DNA of 5,425 nt from NCBI GenBank assembly GCA_002049785.1, contig MUKB01000092.1:1-5425 (forward strand), read 5' to 3'. The notes under the pieces were generated by a model, which had not been told where the DNA came from, searched no databases, and was given only the letters and a program-made list of their open reading frames with translations. This document shows positions 1 to 5,425 of this stretch, in pieces; position 1 is the first letter of the stretch; each line of letters opens with the position of its first letter. A program made the position numbers and the translations under genes. Source of the stretch: Caldifarciminota bacterium 4484_100. Lineage in GTDB: Bacteria; Hydrothermota; Tepidihabitantia; SM23-42.

Positions 1-210
1 CCGTACACCGTACAACCATCTGTAGTTGTGTCCCTGATGTCCAGTCTGTGCCGAATGGCTCCGCCGTACAACGTACAACCATCTGTAGTTGTGCCTCTGA
101 TGTCCGGTTTATACCGAACGACTCCGCCGTACAACGTACAACCATCTGTAGTTGTGTCCCTGATGTCCAGTCTGTGCCGAACTTCGATACCGTACACCGT
201 ACAACCATCT
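1..210. repeat. 63-bp tandem repeat, 3.3 copies, ending next to the accC start
   Basis: Units begin at 1, 64, 127 and 190. The first three are full 63-bp copies and the fourth stops after 21 bp. The first 30 bases of the full units differ only at unit position 8. Unit 3 matches unit 1 except at position 8 and in the last 8 bases, while unit 2 differs from unit 1 at nine places. Each unit opens with a 7-bp direct duplication (CCGTACA twice, or CGTACAA twice). Each full unit contains the inverted repeat ACAAC-N8-GTTGT at 12-29, 75-92 and 138-155. The array may extend left of the window. Because 63 is a multiple of 3, several frames stay open through it (one forward frame runs from 1 to a TAA at 223-225), but no frame shows preference for silent changes, so I do not call a gene. 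No promoter or ribosome binding site is recognisable in it. Function unknown. Confidence 0.93.
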
Positions 211-220
211 TCCATAGATG
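206..220 (+). promoter_or_regulatory. Small inverted repeat enclosing the accC start codon
   Basis: CATCT (206-210) can pair with AGATG (216-220) around a 5-base loop, and the 3' arm contains the accC ATG at 218-220. The 5' arm is the last piece of the truncated fourth repeat unit. The stem is only 5 bp with two G-C pairs, so in isolation it would be weak, and it may be chance. No Shine-Dalgarno sequence lies nearby. Confidence 0.25.
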
Positions 221-1726
221 TTTAAAAAAATCCTTATCGCCAACCGGGGTGAGATTGCAGTGCGGGTACTCCGCGCCTGTAAAGAGATGGGTATTACAGG
301 TGTTACGGTCTATTCGGATTCTGACCGTTCTGCCCTCCATACAAGATATGCGGATGAGGTCTATTACATAGGACCATCACCTGCGACAGAAAGCTATCTG
401 CGGATTGAAAAGATAATTGAGGTTGCGAAAAAATGTGGGGCCGAGGCGATTCATCCTGGTTATGGGTTCCTTGCGGAGAATAAAGAGTTTGCCCGTGCCT
501 GTGAAAACAACAGCATAGTATTTATTGGTCCAAATTCAAAGGCGATTGAACTTCTTGGTGATAAGATTGCCTCAAAGATAACGATGCGCAAGGCAGGGAT
601 TCCGGTCATCCCTGGTAGTGATGGTCCGGTAAAGACCGAAGCGGAGGCTCTAAAGATTGCTGAACAGATTGGATTTCCAGTGCTTATCAAGGCTGCAGGT
701 GGTGGAGGTGGTAAGGGGATGAGGGTCGTCCGTAAGCGGGATGAACTTGCCACCGCAATGAAGCAGGCAATCGGTGAGGCAGAATCTGCCTTTGGTAATC
801 CGGTAATATTCATAGAAAAATTTCTTGAATCACCCAGACACATAGAATTTCAGATACTTGCTGACAATTACGGTGATGTCGTCCATCTGTTTGAGAGGGA
901 ATGTTCGGTTCAGCGTCGACACCAGAAATTAATCGAAGAAGCCCCATCAGCAATTATGACCCCGGAATTGAGAAAAAGGATGGGTGATGCTGCAGTAAAG
1001 GCGGTAATGGCATCAAATTATAATAATGCGGGGACCGTGGAGTTTATGGTGGATAAAGAGAGGAACTTCTATTTTCTCGAGATGAATACAAGGTTGCAGG
1101 TAGAACATCCGGTTACTGAACTTGTAACAGGGATTGATATCGTCAAGGAACAGTTGAAGATTGCCTCAGGCGAAAGGTTGTCTTTGCGTCAGGAGGATAT
1201 AAAACTGAATGGCTGCGCAATGGAGTGTCGGATATCTGCTGAAGACCCGGAAAATAATTTTGTTCCCTCCACCGGAACAATAACCGCCCTGATTGAACCG
1301 GGCGGTCCTGGGGTGAGGGTCGAGTCCGGCGTTTATGAGGGTTTTACGGTTCCAATATACTATGATCCATTAATCGCGAAACTCCTGGTCTGGGGTTCGA
1401 CCCGGCAGGAGGTGATTGAGCGGATGAAGCGGGCACTTGATGAATATCTTATTCGGGGTATAAAAACCTCAATCCCGTTTCATCGTCTGGTTATGGAGAA
1501 CCCTGAATTTGTTTCCGGAAATTATGATACGACATTCATTGATAGGGTGTTGGGAAAGATTGAATATAAAAAATCCAACCATAAGGTTGCCGCCATTGCC
1601 GGTGTGATTGCAAAGATGCTTGAAGAAAAGAGGGTGAGTGTGGTTTCGAAAGCAAAATCAGGTGGAATGAGCCCCTGGAAGTATGCCGGGCTTCAGGCAC
1701 AATTGAGAAGTCGGTTAAATTTTTGA
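218..1726 (+). CDS. accC: Biotin carboxylase subunit of an acyl-CoA carboxylase
   Basis: This enzyme uses ATP and bicarbonate to carboxylate biotin on a carrier protein, the first half-reaction of acetyl-/propionyl-CoA or pyruvate carboxylases, in the cytoplasm. The protein has 502 residues. The N-terminal lobe (1 to about 114) opens with the typical KILIANRGEIAVR. The ATP-grasp domain follows with the glycine-rich loop AAGGGGGKG (159-167). Family active-site residues fall in place: K116, K158, H208, K237, E275, E288, N290, R292 and R338 (motifs EMNTRLQVEHPVTE and ECRISAEDP). E. coli AccC has about 449 residues; the extra 50 or so C-terminal residues here (including SPWKYAG) are of a kind found in propionyl-CoA and related carboxylases. 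ATG 218 is chosen because it gives the canonical N-terminus, although no Shine-Dalgarno site precedes it. The carrier gene follows after 1 bp. The acyl substrate cannot be read from this subunit; a two-subunit pyruvate carboxylase is an alternative. Confidence 0.95.
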   Translation: MFKKILIANRGEIAVRVLRACKEMGITGVTVYSDSDRSALHTRYADEVYYIGPSPATESYLRIEKIIEVAKKCGAEAIHPGYGFLAENKEFARACENNSIVFIGPNSKAIELLGDKIASKITMRKAGIPVIPGSDGPVKTEAEALKIAEQIGFPVLIKAAGGGGGKGMRVVRKRDELATAMKQAIGEAESAFGNPVIFIEKFLESPRHIEFQILADNYGDVVHLFERECSVQRRHQKLIEEAPSAIMTPELRKRMGDAAVKAVMASNYNNAGTVEFMVDKERNFYFLEMNTRLQVEHPVTELVTGIDIVKEQLKIASGERLSLRQEDIKLNGCAMECRISAEDPENNFVPSTGTITALIEPGGPGVRVESGVYEGFTVPIYYDPLIAKLLVWGSTRQEVIERMKRALDEYLIRGIKTSIPFHRLVMENPEFVSGNYDTTFIDRVLGKIEYKKSNHKVAAIAGVIAKMLEEKRVSVVSKAKSGGMSPWKYAGLQAQLRSRLNF

Positions 1727-1727
1727 T

Positions 1728-2216
1728 ATGGCATATATAATCTCTGTTGATGACAAGAAATTTAAGGTTGAGATTGATAAAGTGGATAAAGGCTATTCAG
1801 TAAGATTGGATAATAAAGATTTTACAGTTGAGGTTGTTGATAATAAGGGTTCGGTACTGGATTTGATTATTGATAACAAAAATTATACGATTTTTCTTGA
1901 AGACAATAGGGTCTATGTAGGTGGCGAAGAATACAATATTGAAATAATCGATGAGAAGGTTGAGGGTCTGCTCAAGGCTGCAAAGGGTATCAGTGATAAA
2001 AAGCAGGTGGTGTTAAAGGCGCCGATGCCCGGTTTGGTTGTTGAGGTGGAGGTGAATCAGGGTGATAAAGTAAAGTCAGGCCAGGGTCTTTTAATTGTCG
2101 AGGCGATGAAGATGCAGAATGAGATGAAGGCACCCAGGGAGGGGACAGTCAAGCAGATACTGGTAAAGAAAGGTCAGACCGTAAATAGCGGAGATACCCT
2201 TCTTATTATTGAATAA
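1728..2216 (+). CDS. Biotin carboxyl carrier protein with N-terminal beta-rich region
   Basis: This 162-residue protein carries the covalently bound biotin that is carboxylated by the preceding subunit and then delivered to a carboxyltransferase. The biotinyl domain covers about 93-162: APMPGLVVEVEV, then EAMKM with K128 as the biotinylation site, 34 residues before the C-terminus, then two glycine-rich turns and a hydrophobic end, the normal spacing. Residues 1 to about 85 are charged, beta-rich and alternate hydrophobic and polar. They resemble the BT linker region of propionyl-CoA carboxylase alpha chains rather than the Ala/Pro-rich N-terminus of classical AccB; this is an inference from pattern. 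The start lies 1 bp after the accC stop (TGATATG) without a convincing Shine-Dalgarno site, so translational coupling is likely. Together with accC it looks like a propionyl-CoA carboxylase alpha chain split into two genes. The partner carboxyltransferase is not in the window. Confidence 0.92.
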   Translation: MAYIISVDDKKFKVEIDKVDKGYSVRLDNKDFTVEVVDNKGSVLDLIIDNKNYTIFLEDNRVYVGGEEYNIEIIDEKVEGLLKAAKGISDKKQVVLKAPMPGLVVEVEVNQGDKVKSGQGLLIVEAMKMQNEMKAPREGTVKQILVKKGQTVNSGDTLLIIE

Positions 2217-2346
2217 TACACAATCTTCACCAAGGATGTTTATGTATTCGGTCCAGACCTGGAAATAAGAAACTGCGAATGGAAAGGATGTTGATTTTTA
2301 TCGATTTCTGACTAAAATAGTATGCTGTTGAATTTATAATTGGAAT
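2217..2346. other. Intergenic gap between carrier protein and mutase genes
   Basis: No gene was found in this 130-bp gap. It contains a direct repeat AAGGATGTT (2232-2240 and 2284-2292), two overlapping small palindromes GGTC-CA-GACC (2250-2259) and CCAG-AC-CTGG (2253-2262), and promoter-like elements near the mutase start. All three forward frames contain stops, and none encodes a recognisable mutase N-terminal extension. No stem followed by a T-run is present, so transcription from the carrier gene may read through. Confidence 0.6.
2291..2340 (+). promoter_or_regulatory. Possible promoter(s) for the mutase gene
   Basis: Two readings are possible. (1) TTGATT (2291-2296), a 16-bp spacer and TAAAAT (2313-2318) would start transcription near 2325 and leave a leader of about 22 bases. 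(2) A perfect TATAAT at 2335-2340 lies 6 bases before the ATG, so its start would fall at about 2347, the A of the start codon, giving a leaderless message; its -35 region is poor. The gap is AT-rich, so chance matches are likely. Confidence 0.4.
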
Positions 2347-3894
2347 ATGATTTTTACACCCGAGGATTTGAAAAATTTCAATTACGAAAGGGACCTGGGT
2401 AAGCCAGGTGAATTTCCCTTTACCCGTGGAATCTATCCCACAATGTATACAGGTCGGCTCTGGACGATGCGTCAGTATGCTGGATTCGGCACAGCTGAAG
2501 AATCGAATGAACGTTACAGATTTCTCTTAAAACAGGGGCAGACCGGGCTCTCGGTTGCCTTTGACCTGCCCACCCAGATGGGTTATGATTCTGATGACCC
2601 GATTGCCGAGGGAGAGGTTGGTAAGTGCGGAGTGGCAATCGACACCCTCAGGGATATGGAGATTCTGTTTGACCAGATACCCCTTGATAAGGTGAGTACA
2701 TCAATGACAATCAACGCTACCGCAGGAATCCTGCTTGCAATGTATATTGTGGTGGCTGAAAAACAGGGGGTTTCTCCTGATAAACTGCGCGGGACCGTGC
2801 AGAATGATATACTGAAAGAGTATATTGCCCGTGGAACCTATATCTTCCCTCCGGACCCATCAATGAGATTGACCGTTGATATCATCGATTTCTGCAGTAA
2901 AAATTTGCCAAAGTGGAATACCATTTCTGTTTCCGGATACCATATCAGGGAAGCCGGAGCAACTGCTGTTCAGGAACTTGCCTTTACCCTTGCCAATGGC
3001 ATCGCCTATGTCCAGGCGGTTATTGATAAAGGCCTTGATATTGATTCATTTGCACCAAGACTCTCTTTCTTCTTTAATGCCCATAATAATTTCTTTGAGG
3101 AGGTGGCAAAGTTCCGCGCGGCAAGGCGGTTATGGGCACGGATTATGCGGTACAGATTCAAGGCGAAAAATCCTGCTTCCTGGAGGTTGAGGTTCCATAC
3201 CCAGACTGCGGGTTCTACACTTACTGCCCAGGAACCATATAATAATGCGATTAGAGTGGCATATCAGGCTTTGGCTGCGGTGCTTGGAGGAACCCAGTCC
3301 CTGCATACCAATTCATTTGATGAGGCCCTGTCATTGCCGACCCAGGAGTCGGTAAAACTTGCCCTGCGCACCCAGCAGGTGATTGCCTATGAGACCGGAG
3401 TGCCTGAGGTTGTGGACCCAATGGGTGGCTCTTATTATCTGGAATCACTTACCACTAAGATTGAGCAGGAGGCAGATGAATATATAAAGAAGATCGATGA
3501 ACTGGGTGGTTCGAACAAGGCGATTGAAGCGGGTTATTTCCAGCGTGAGATTCATAAGAGCGCCTATCAGTATCAGCGGTTGGTCGAGAGTGGTCAGCTT
3601 GGAGTGATCGGGGTCAATAAGTTTGCTGAGACAGGGAGACTCAGAGAATATAAGATATTGAAGGTTTCAAAGTCAGCAGTAACAAGGCAGATAGAACGTC
3701 TGAAAAGAGTGAAGGCAGAGAGGAATATACAGAAAGTGAACCTCCTGCTGGATCAATTAAAAGATGCAGCGCGCAGTAGTGACAATCTAATGGAGCCAAT
3801 TATCGAATGTGTCAGGGCTTATGCGAGTGTGGGTGAGATTTCATCTGCATTAAAAAAGGTCTTTGGAGAATATAAAGAAAGGTCATTATTTTAA
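2347..3894 (+). CDS. mcmA1: Methylmalonyl-CoA mutase large (catalytic) subunit
   Basis: It catalyses the B12-dependent rearrangement of (R)-methylmalonyl-CoA to succinyl-CoA and back. The 515 residues make up the substrate-binding TIM barrel only; the C-terminal B12 domain (DxHxxG) is absent, so a separate small subunit must be encoded elsewhere. Residues known from the Propionibacterium shermanii structure align with a constant offset of 45: Y30, T32, R37, S69 and R238 (CoA contacts), Y44 (Y89), Q152 (Q197), R162 (R207), and Y198-H199 (Y243-H244). Tyr at 44 and Arg at 162 mark methylmalonyl-CoA specificity; isobutyryl-CoA mutases have Phe and Gln there. Other hallmarks are [25 protein letters not shown] and [15 protein letters not shown]. 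The protein begins at MIFTPEDL, about 40-45 residues short of many homologues, and upstream in-frame stops (2329, 2266) rule out an earlier start. No usable Shine-Dalgarno site precedes it. The first two genes suggest a propionyl-CoA/succinyl-CoA pathway. The symbol follows two-part mutase naming. Confidence 0.95.
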   Translation: MIFTPEDLKNFNYERDLGKPGEFPFTRGIYPTMYTGRLWTMRQYAGFGTAEESNERYRFLLKQGQTGLSVAFDLPTQMGYDSDDPIAEGEVGKCGVAIDTLRDMEILFDQIPLDKVSTSMTINATAGILLAMYIVVAEKQGVSPDKLRGTVQNDILKEYIARGTYIFPPDPSMRLTVDIIDFCSKNLPKWNTISVSGYHIREAGATAVQELAFTLANGIAYVQAVIDKGLDIDSFAPRLSFFFNAHNNFFEEVAKFRAARRLWARIMRYRFKAKNPASWRLRFHTQTAGSTLTAQEPYNNAIRVAYQALAAVLGGTQSLHTNSFDEALSLPTQESVKLALRTQQVIAYETGVPEVVDPMGGSYYLESLTTKIEQEADEYIKKIDELGGSNKAIEAGYFQREIHKSAYQYQRLVESGQLGVIGVNKFAETGRLREYKILKVSKSAVTRQIERLKRVKAERNIQKVNLLLDQLKDAARSSDNLMEPIIECVRAYASVGEISSALKKVFGEYKERSLF

Positions 3895-3899
3895 TTGAG

Positions 3900-3954
3900 T
3901 TTAACAAAAATCCATTTTCTCCCGATTTTGCATAAGTAATTTCACTTTGTTAAA
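3900..3954. repeat. Inverted repeat in the mutase-ald gap
   Basis: TTTAACAAA (3900-3908) is the exact reverse complement of TTTGTTAAA (3946-3954), separated by 37 bases. The right arm also lies inside a small hairpin, ACTTT-GTT-AAAGT (3944-3956). The arms are AT-rich, with only one G-C pair in nine and no T-run following, so this is not a convincing intrinsic terminator. It could be a protein site or chance in AT-rich DNA. Confidence 0.35.
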
Positions 3955-3997
3955 GTAATGGATGAATATCATTTTTAAGACTGAATTAATTTAGTTC

Positions 3998-4011
3998 TTG
4001 AATTTATTCAA
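3998..4011. promoter_or_regulatory. Palindromic operator candidate over the -35 element
   Basis: TTGAAT-TT-ATTCAA is a perfect 6+6-bp inverted repeat with a 2-bp centre. It covers the -35 hexamer and the first part of the promoter spacer, where a bound dimeric protein would block RNA polymerase. It resembles half an ARG box (TGAAT...ATTCA), but the usual ArgR spacing is 4 bp rather than 2, so I do not assign a regulator. The surrounding DNA is AT-rich, which raises the chance of coincidence. Confidence 0.4.
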
Positions 4012-4026
4012 TATTGATGTTATAAT
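3998..4026 (+). promoter_or_regulatory. Promoter of the ald operon
   Basis: A -35-like TTGAAT (3998-4003) is followed by exactly 17 bp and a perfect -10 TATAAT (4021-4026). TGT directly before the hexamer forms an extended -10 (TGn). The expected start is near 4033, leaving a leader of about 30 bases that contains the Shine-Dalgarno site. This is the best sigma-70-like promoter in the window, and it implies that ald is transcribed independently of the mutase gene. Confidence 0.72.
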
Positions 4027-4050
4027 ATACTCTACTATGTTATCTTTGAA

Positions 4051-4058
4051 AAAGGAGG
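4051..4058 (+). promoter_or_regulatory. Strong Shine-Dalgarno site of ald; decides the start
   Basis: AAAGGAGG followed by T matches nine bases of the 16S rRNA 3' end. It ends 4 bases before ATG 4063 and only 1 base before the in-frame TTG at 4060. ATG 4063 is therefore the start, giving the family-like N-terminus MNFGVPKE. Confidence 0.85.
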
Positions 4059-4062
4059 TTTG

Positions 4063-5151
4063 ATGAACTTTGGTGTTCCCAAGGAATTGCCGCCATTTAA
4101 ACAGACTCCAGAGTATCGTGTTGGTCTGTCACCGATGGGGGTTCAGGAGTTGGTCCTGCTTGGTGCCCAGGTTTATGTGGAGACCAAGGCAGGAGAAGGT
4201 GCCGGTTTCAGTGACCAGGACTATGAGAAGGCTGGAGCCACAATCGTCTATTCCAAGGATGAGGCATATAAGAGGGCTGATGTTGTGTTGAAGGTGCGAC
4301 GTCCTCAACAGGATGAGTATTCCTGTATAAAAGAGGGGCAGACCATAATGGGGTTCATCCACCTGGTAACCGCGAGCAAGGAGTTTCTCAAGATAATAAA
4401 AGAGAAGAAGGTGACTTTGATCGGTTATGAGATTATTCGTAAGGACGATGGCAGGTTGCCGATTGTGATTCCAATGAGTGAGATGGCAGGCAAGCTTGCG
4501 GTTCAGTTGGCGGCACGGTTATTGGAATCTCCAGGTGGAGGACGGGGTATCCTGCTCGGCGGGATTCCTGGAATTCCTCCTGCCGAGGTGGTTATCCTTG
4601 GCGGTGGAACCCTGGGTTGTAATGCTGCCAAGAGTTTTGCCGGATTGGGCGCCAATGTCTATGTTCTGGATATTAATCGGGATAAACTTGATGAAATTGC
4701 CTGCCATACATTCGGGATGAAGGTTATAACAATGTTTGCCACACGGCATAATATCGAGAAGCTTGTAAAATTCGCTGATGTTTTGATCGGTGCGGTGCTG
4801 GTTCCGGGAAAGAGGGCACCGGTCCTTGTTACCGAGGATATGGTGCGCACAATGCGTCGGGGTGCGGTGATCATTGATTTTTCTATTGATCAGGGCGGTT
4901 GTATTGCGACATCAAAGATATCACCCAGTGGTAAGTTTATCTATAAGGTGAATAATGTGATACATTTCTGTATGCCGAATGCTACAAGTCTTATCGCGCG
5001 AACCGCCACCCATACATTGACATCGAGTATCTATCCCTATCTCAAACAGATTGTAAAGCTCGGTTTTAACCAGACACTACAGAAAAATAAGGACCTTCAG
5101 AGGGGAATATATGCACAGGATGGAGAGATAAGGCAGGAGTATCGAATATGA
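4063..5151 (+). CDS. ald: Alanine dehydrogenase (AlaDH/PNT family)
   Basis: It probably catalyses NAD-dependent oxidative deamination of L-alanine to pyruvate and ammonium, or the reverse, in the cytoplasm. The protein has 362 residues; family members have about 370. The N-terminal domain holds GVPKE (4-8), R19 (family R15, pyruvate-binding), K77 in VVLKV (family K75) and H100 in FIHL (catalytic H96). The Rossmann fold at 175-205 has the glycine motif LGGGTLG and D203 ending strand 2, the usual sign of NAD rather than NADP. DFSIDQGG (272-279) contains D276, matching catalytic D270. Two departures from Bacillus Ald are a 4-residue insertion before R19 (PPFKQTPEYR) and a C-terminal motif CMPNATSLIARTATHTLT in place of NMPG...VPRTST, so it belongs to a divergent branch and the substrate is less certain. 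A transhydrogenase alpha subunit is unlikely, since no membrane segment or beta-subunit gene follows. It has its own promoter, and its stop overlaps the next start. Confidence 0.85.
   Translation: MNFGVPKELPPFKQTPEYRVGLSPMGVQELVLLGAQVYVETKAGEGAGFSDQDYEKAGATIVYSKDEAYKRADVVLKVRRPQQDEYSCIKEGQTIMGFIHLVTASKEFLKIIKEKKVTLIGYEIIRKDDGRLPIVIPMSEMAGKLAVQLAARLLESPGGGRGILLGGIPGIPPAEVVILGGGTLGCNAAKSFAGLGANVYVLDINRDKLDEIACHTFGMKVITMFATRHNIEKLVKFADVLIGAVLVPGKRAPVLVTEDMVRTMRRGAVIIDFSIDQGGCIATSKISPSGKFIYKVNNVIHFCMPNATSLIARTATHTLTSSIYPYLKQIVKLGFNQTLQKNKDLQRGIYAQDGEIRQEYRI
5135..5139 (+). promoter_or_regulatory. Shine-Dalgarno site of the CoA-transferase gene
   Basis: AGGAG lies 8 bases before ATG 5148, inside the end of ald. 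With the ATGA stop/start overlap it supports ATG 5148 as the start and coupled translation. Confidence 0.7.
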
Positions 5152-5425
5152 GCTGGCTTGATAATTACAAAAAGAAGTTATGCTCATTGGAAGAGGCGGT
5201 ATCGGTGGTAAAGAGTAATGACCGGGTCTATATCAGCGGTAATGCGGCAACACCATTCCGTCTGATGGAGGCTCTGGCAAAACGGAAGGATGAGTTGAAA
5301 GATGTCGAAATTAGCCATGTTCTCTTACTCGGTGAGGACCCATTATCAAAGCCGGAGATGGAAGGACATTTTCGGCACAACTCGCTGTTTGTTGGACCAG
5401 CGGATCGAGCTGCGGTTAATGAAGG
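5148..5425 (+). CDS. Acetyl-CoA hydrolase / CoA-transferase family protein, 5' part
   Basis: Only the first 92 codons are present, and the frame runs off the window end. The sequence MSWLDNYKKKLCSLEEAV, then VKSNDRVYISGNAATP and GHFRHNSLFVGPADRAAVNEG, matches the N-terminal domain of the family that contains 4-hydroxybutyrate CoA-transferase, Cat1 (succinyl-CoA:acetate) and Ach1. These enzymes, usually about 430-500 residues, move CoA between short-chain acids through a glutamyl-CoA intermediate; the catalytic glutamate lies in the missing part. The start overlaps the ald stop (ATGA), so both are in one operon. Possible roles beside alanine dehydrogenase and the mutase are acetate release from acetyl-CoA or CoA exchange with succinate or propionate; the substrate cannot be settled here. 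Confidence 0.88.
   Translation, partial: MSWLDNYKKKLCSLEEAVSVVKSNDRVYISGNAATPFRLMEALAKRKDELKDVEISHVLLLGEDPLSKPEMEGHFRHNSLFVGPADRAAVNE

Noticed and set aside
1..210. CRISPR array
   Set aside because: A conserved part of about 30 bp alternates with a less conserved part, but the would-be spacers are near copies of one another (units 1 and 3 nearly identical). It is a plain tandem repeat, and no cas genes are present.
1..225. Repeat-containing protein gene upstream of accC
   Set aside because: The open frame follows from a stop-poor unit whose length is a multiple of 3; other frames on both strands are open too, and unit differences are not silent in any of them. No start or ribosome site is visible.
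460..843. Long reverse-strand reading frame inside accC, and similar ones in the mutase and ald genes
   Set aside because: These lie antisense to strongly conserved genes and show no recognisable protein features or start signals.
3895..3960. Intrinsic terminator after the mutase gene
   Set aside because: The inverted repeats there are AT-rich, one has a 37-base loop, the other only a 5-bp stem, and no T-run follows either.
3998..4011. ArgR binding site (ARG box)
   Set aside because: The half-sites look alike, but the central spacing is 2 bp rather than the usual 4, and the downstream genes are not arginine genes.
4060..4062. TTG start for alanine dehydrogenase
   Set aside because: It would leave only 1 base between the Shine-Dalgarno site and the start. 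ATG at 4063 has workable spacing and gives the usual N-terminus.

Overview
The window carries five protein-coding genes, all on the + strand, with short intergenic gaps. It reads as ordinary anaerobic-type acyl-CoA and amino-acid metabolism, preceded by an unusual tandem repeat. The organism is bacterial: the genes are bacterial in type, the ald gene has a sigma-70-like extended -10 promoter, and two genes have strong Shine-Dalgarno sites. A stand-alone mutase large subunit, split carboxylase subunits and an AlaDH/CoA-transferase pair would fit an uncultured amino-acid- or propionate-metabolising anaerobe, perhaps from a candidate phylum. That placement is inference, and no phylum can be fixed from the window.

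Layout. Positions 1-210 hold 3.3 copies of a 63-bp tandem repeat that stops 7 bp before the first start codon. Next comes a biotin carboxylase (218-1726), then after 1 bp a biotin carrier protein with an extra N-terminal beta-rich region (1728-2216). A 130-bp gap with possible promoter elements leads to the catalytic large subunit of methylmalonyl-CoA mutase (2347-3894), which has no B12-binding domain. A 168-bp AT-rich gap holds a good promoter overlapped by a 14-bp palindrome. It leads to an alanine dehydrogenase-family gene (4063-5151) and, overlapping it by 4 bp, the start of an acetyl-CoA hydrolase/CoA-transferase family gene cut by the window end.

How the genes may work together. The biotin carboxylase and carrier are two parts of an acyl-CoA (probably propionyl-CoA) carboxylase, whose carboxyltransferase is not in the window. 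The mutase interconverts (R)-methylmalonyl-CoA and succinyl-CoA, so the first three genes fit a propionyl-CoA/succinyl-CoA module. The last two would turn alanine into pyruvate, ammonium and NADH, and move CoA between short-chain acids. The link between the two halves is inferred from proximity only.

I see no RNA gene, CRISPR array, insertion sequence, phage gene or defence system. The features worth a second look are the repeat abutting the carboxylase start, the lack of Shine-Dalgarno sites in the first three genes compared with strong ones in the last two, the short N-terminus of the mutase, and the palindrome on the ald promoter.
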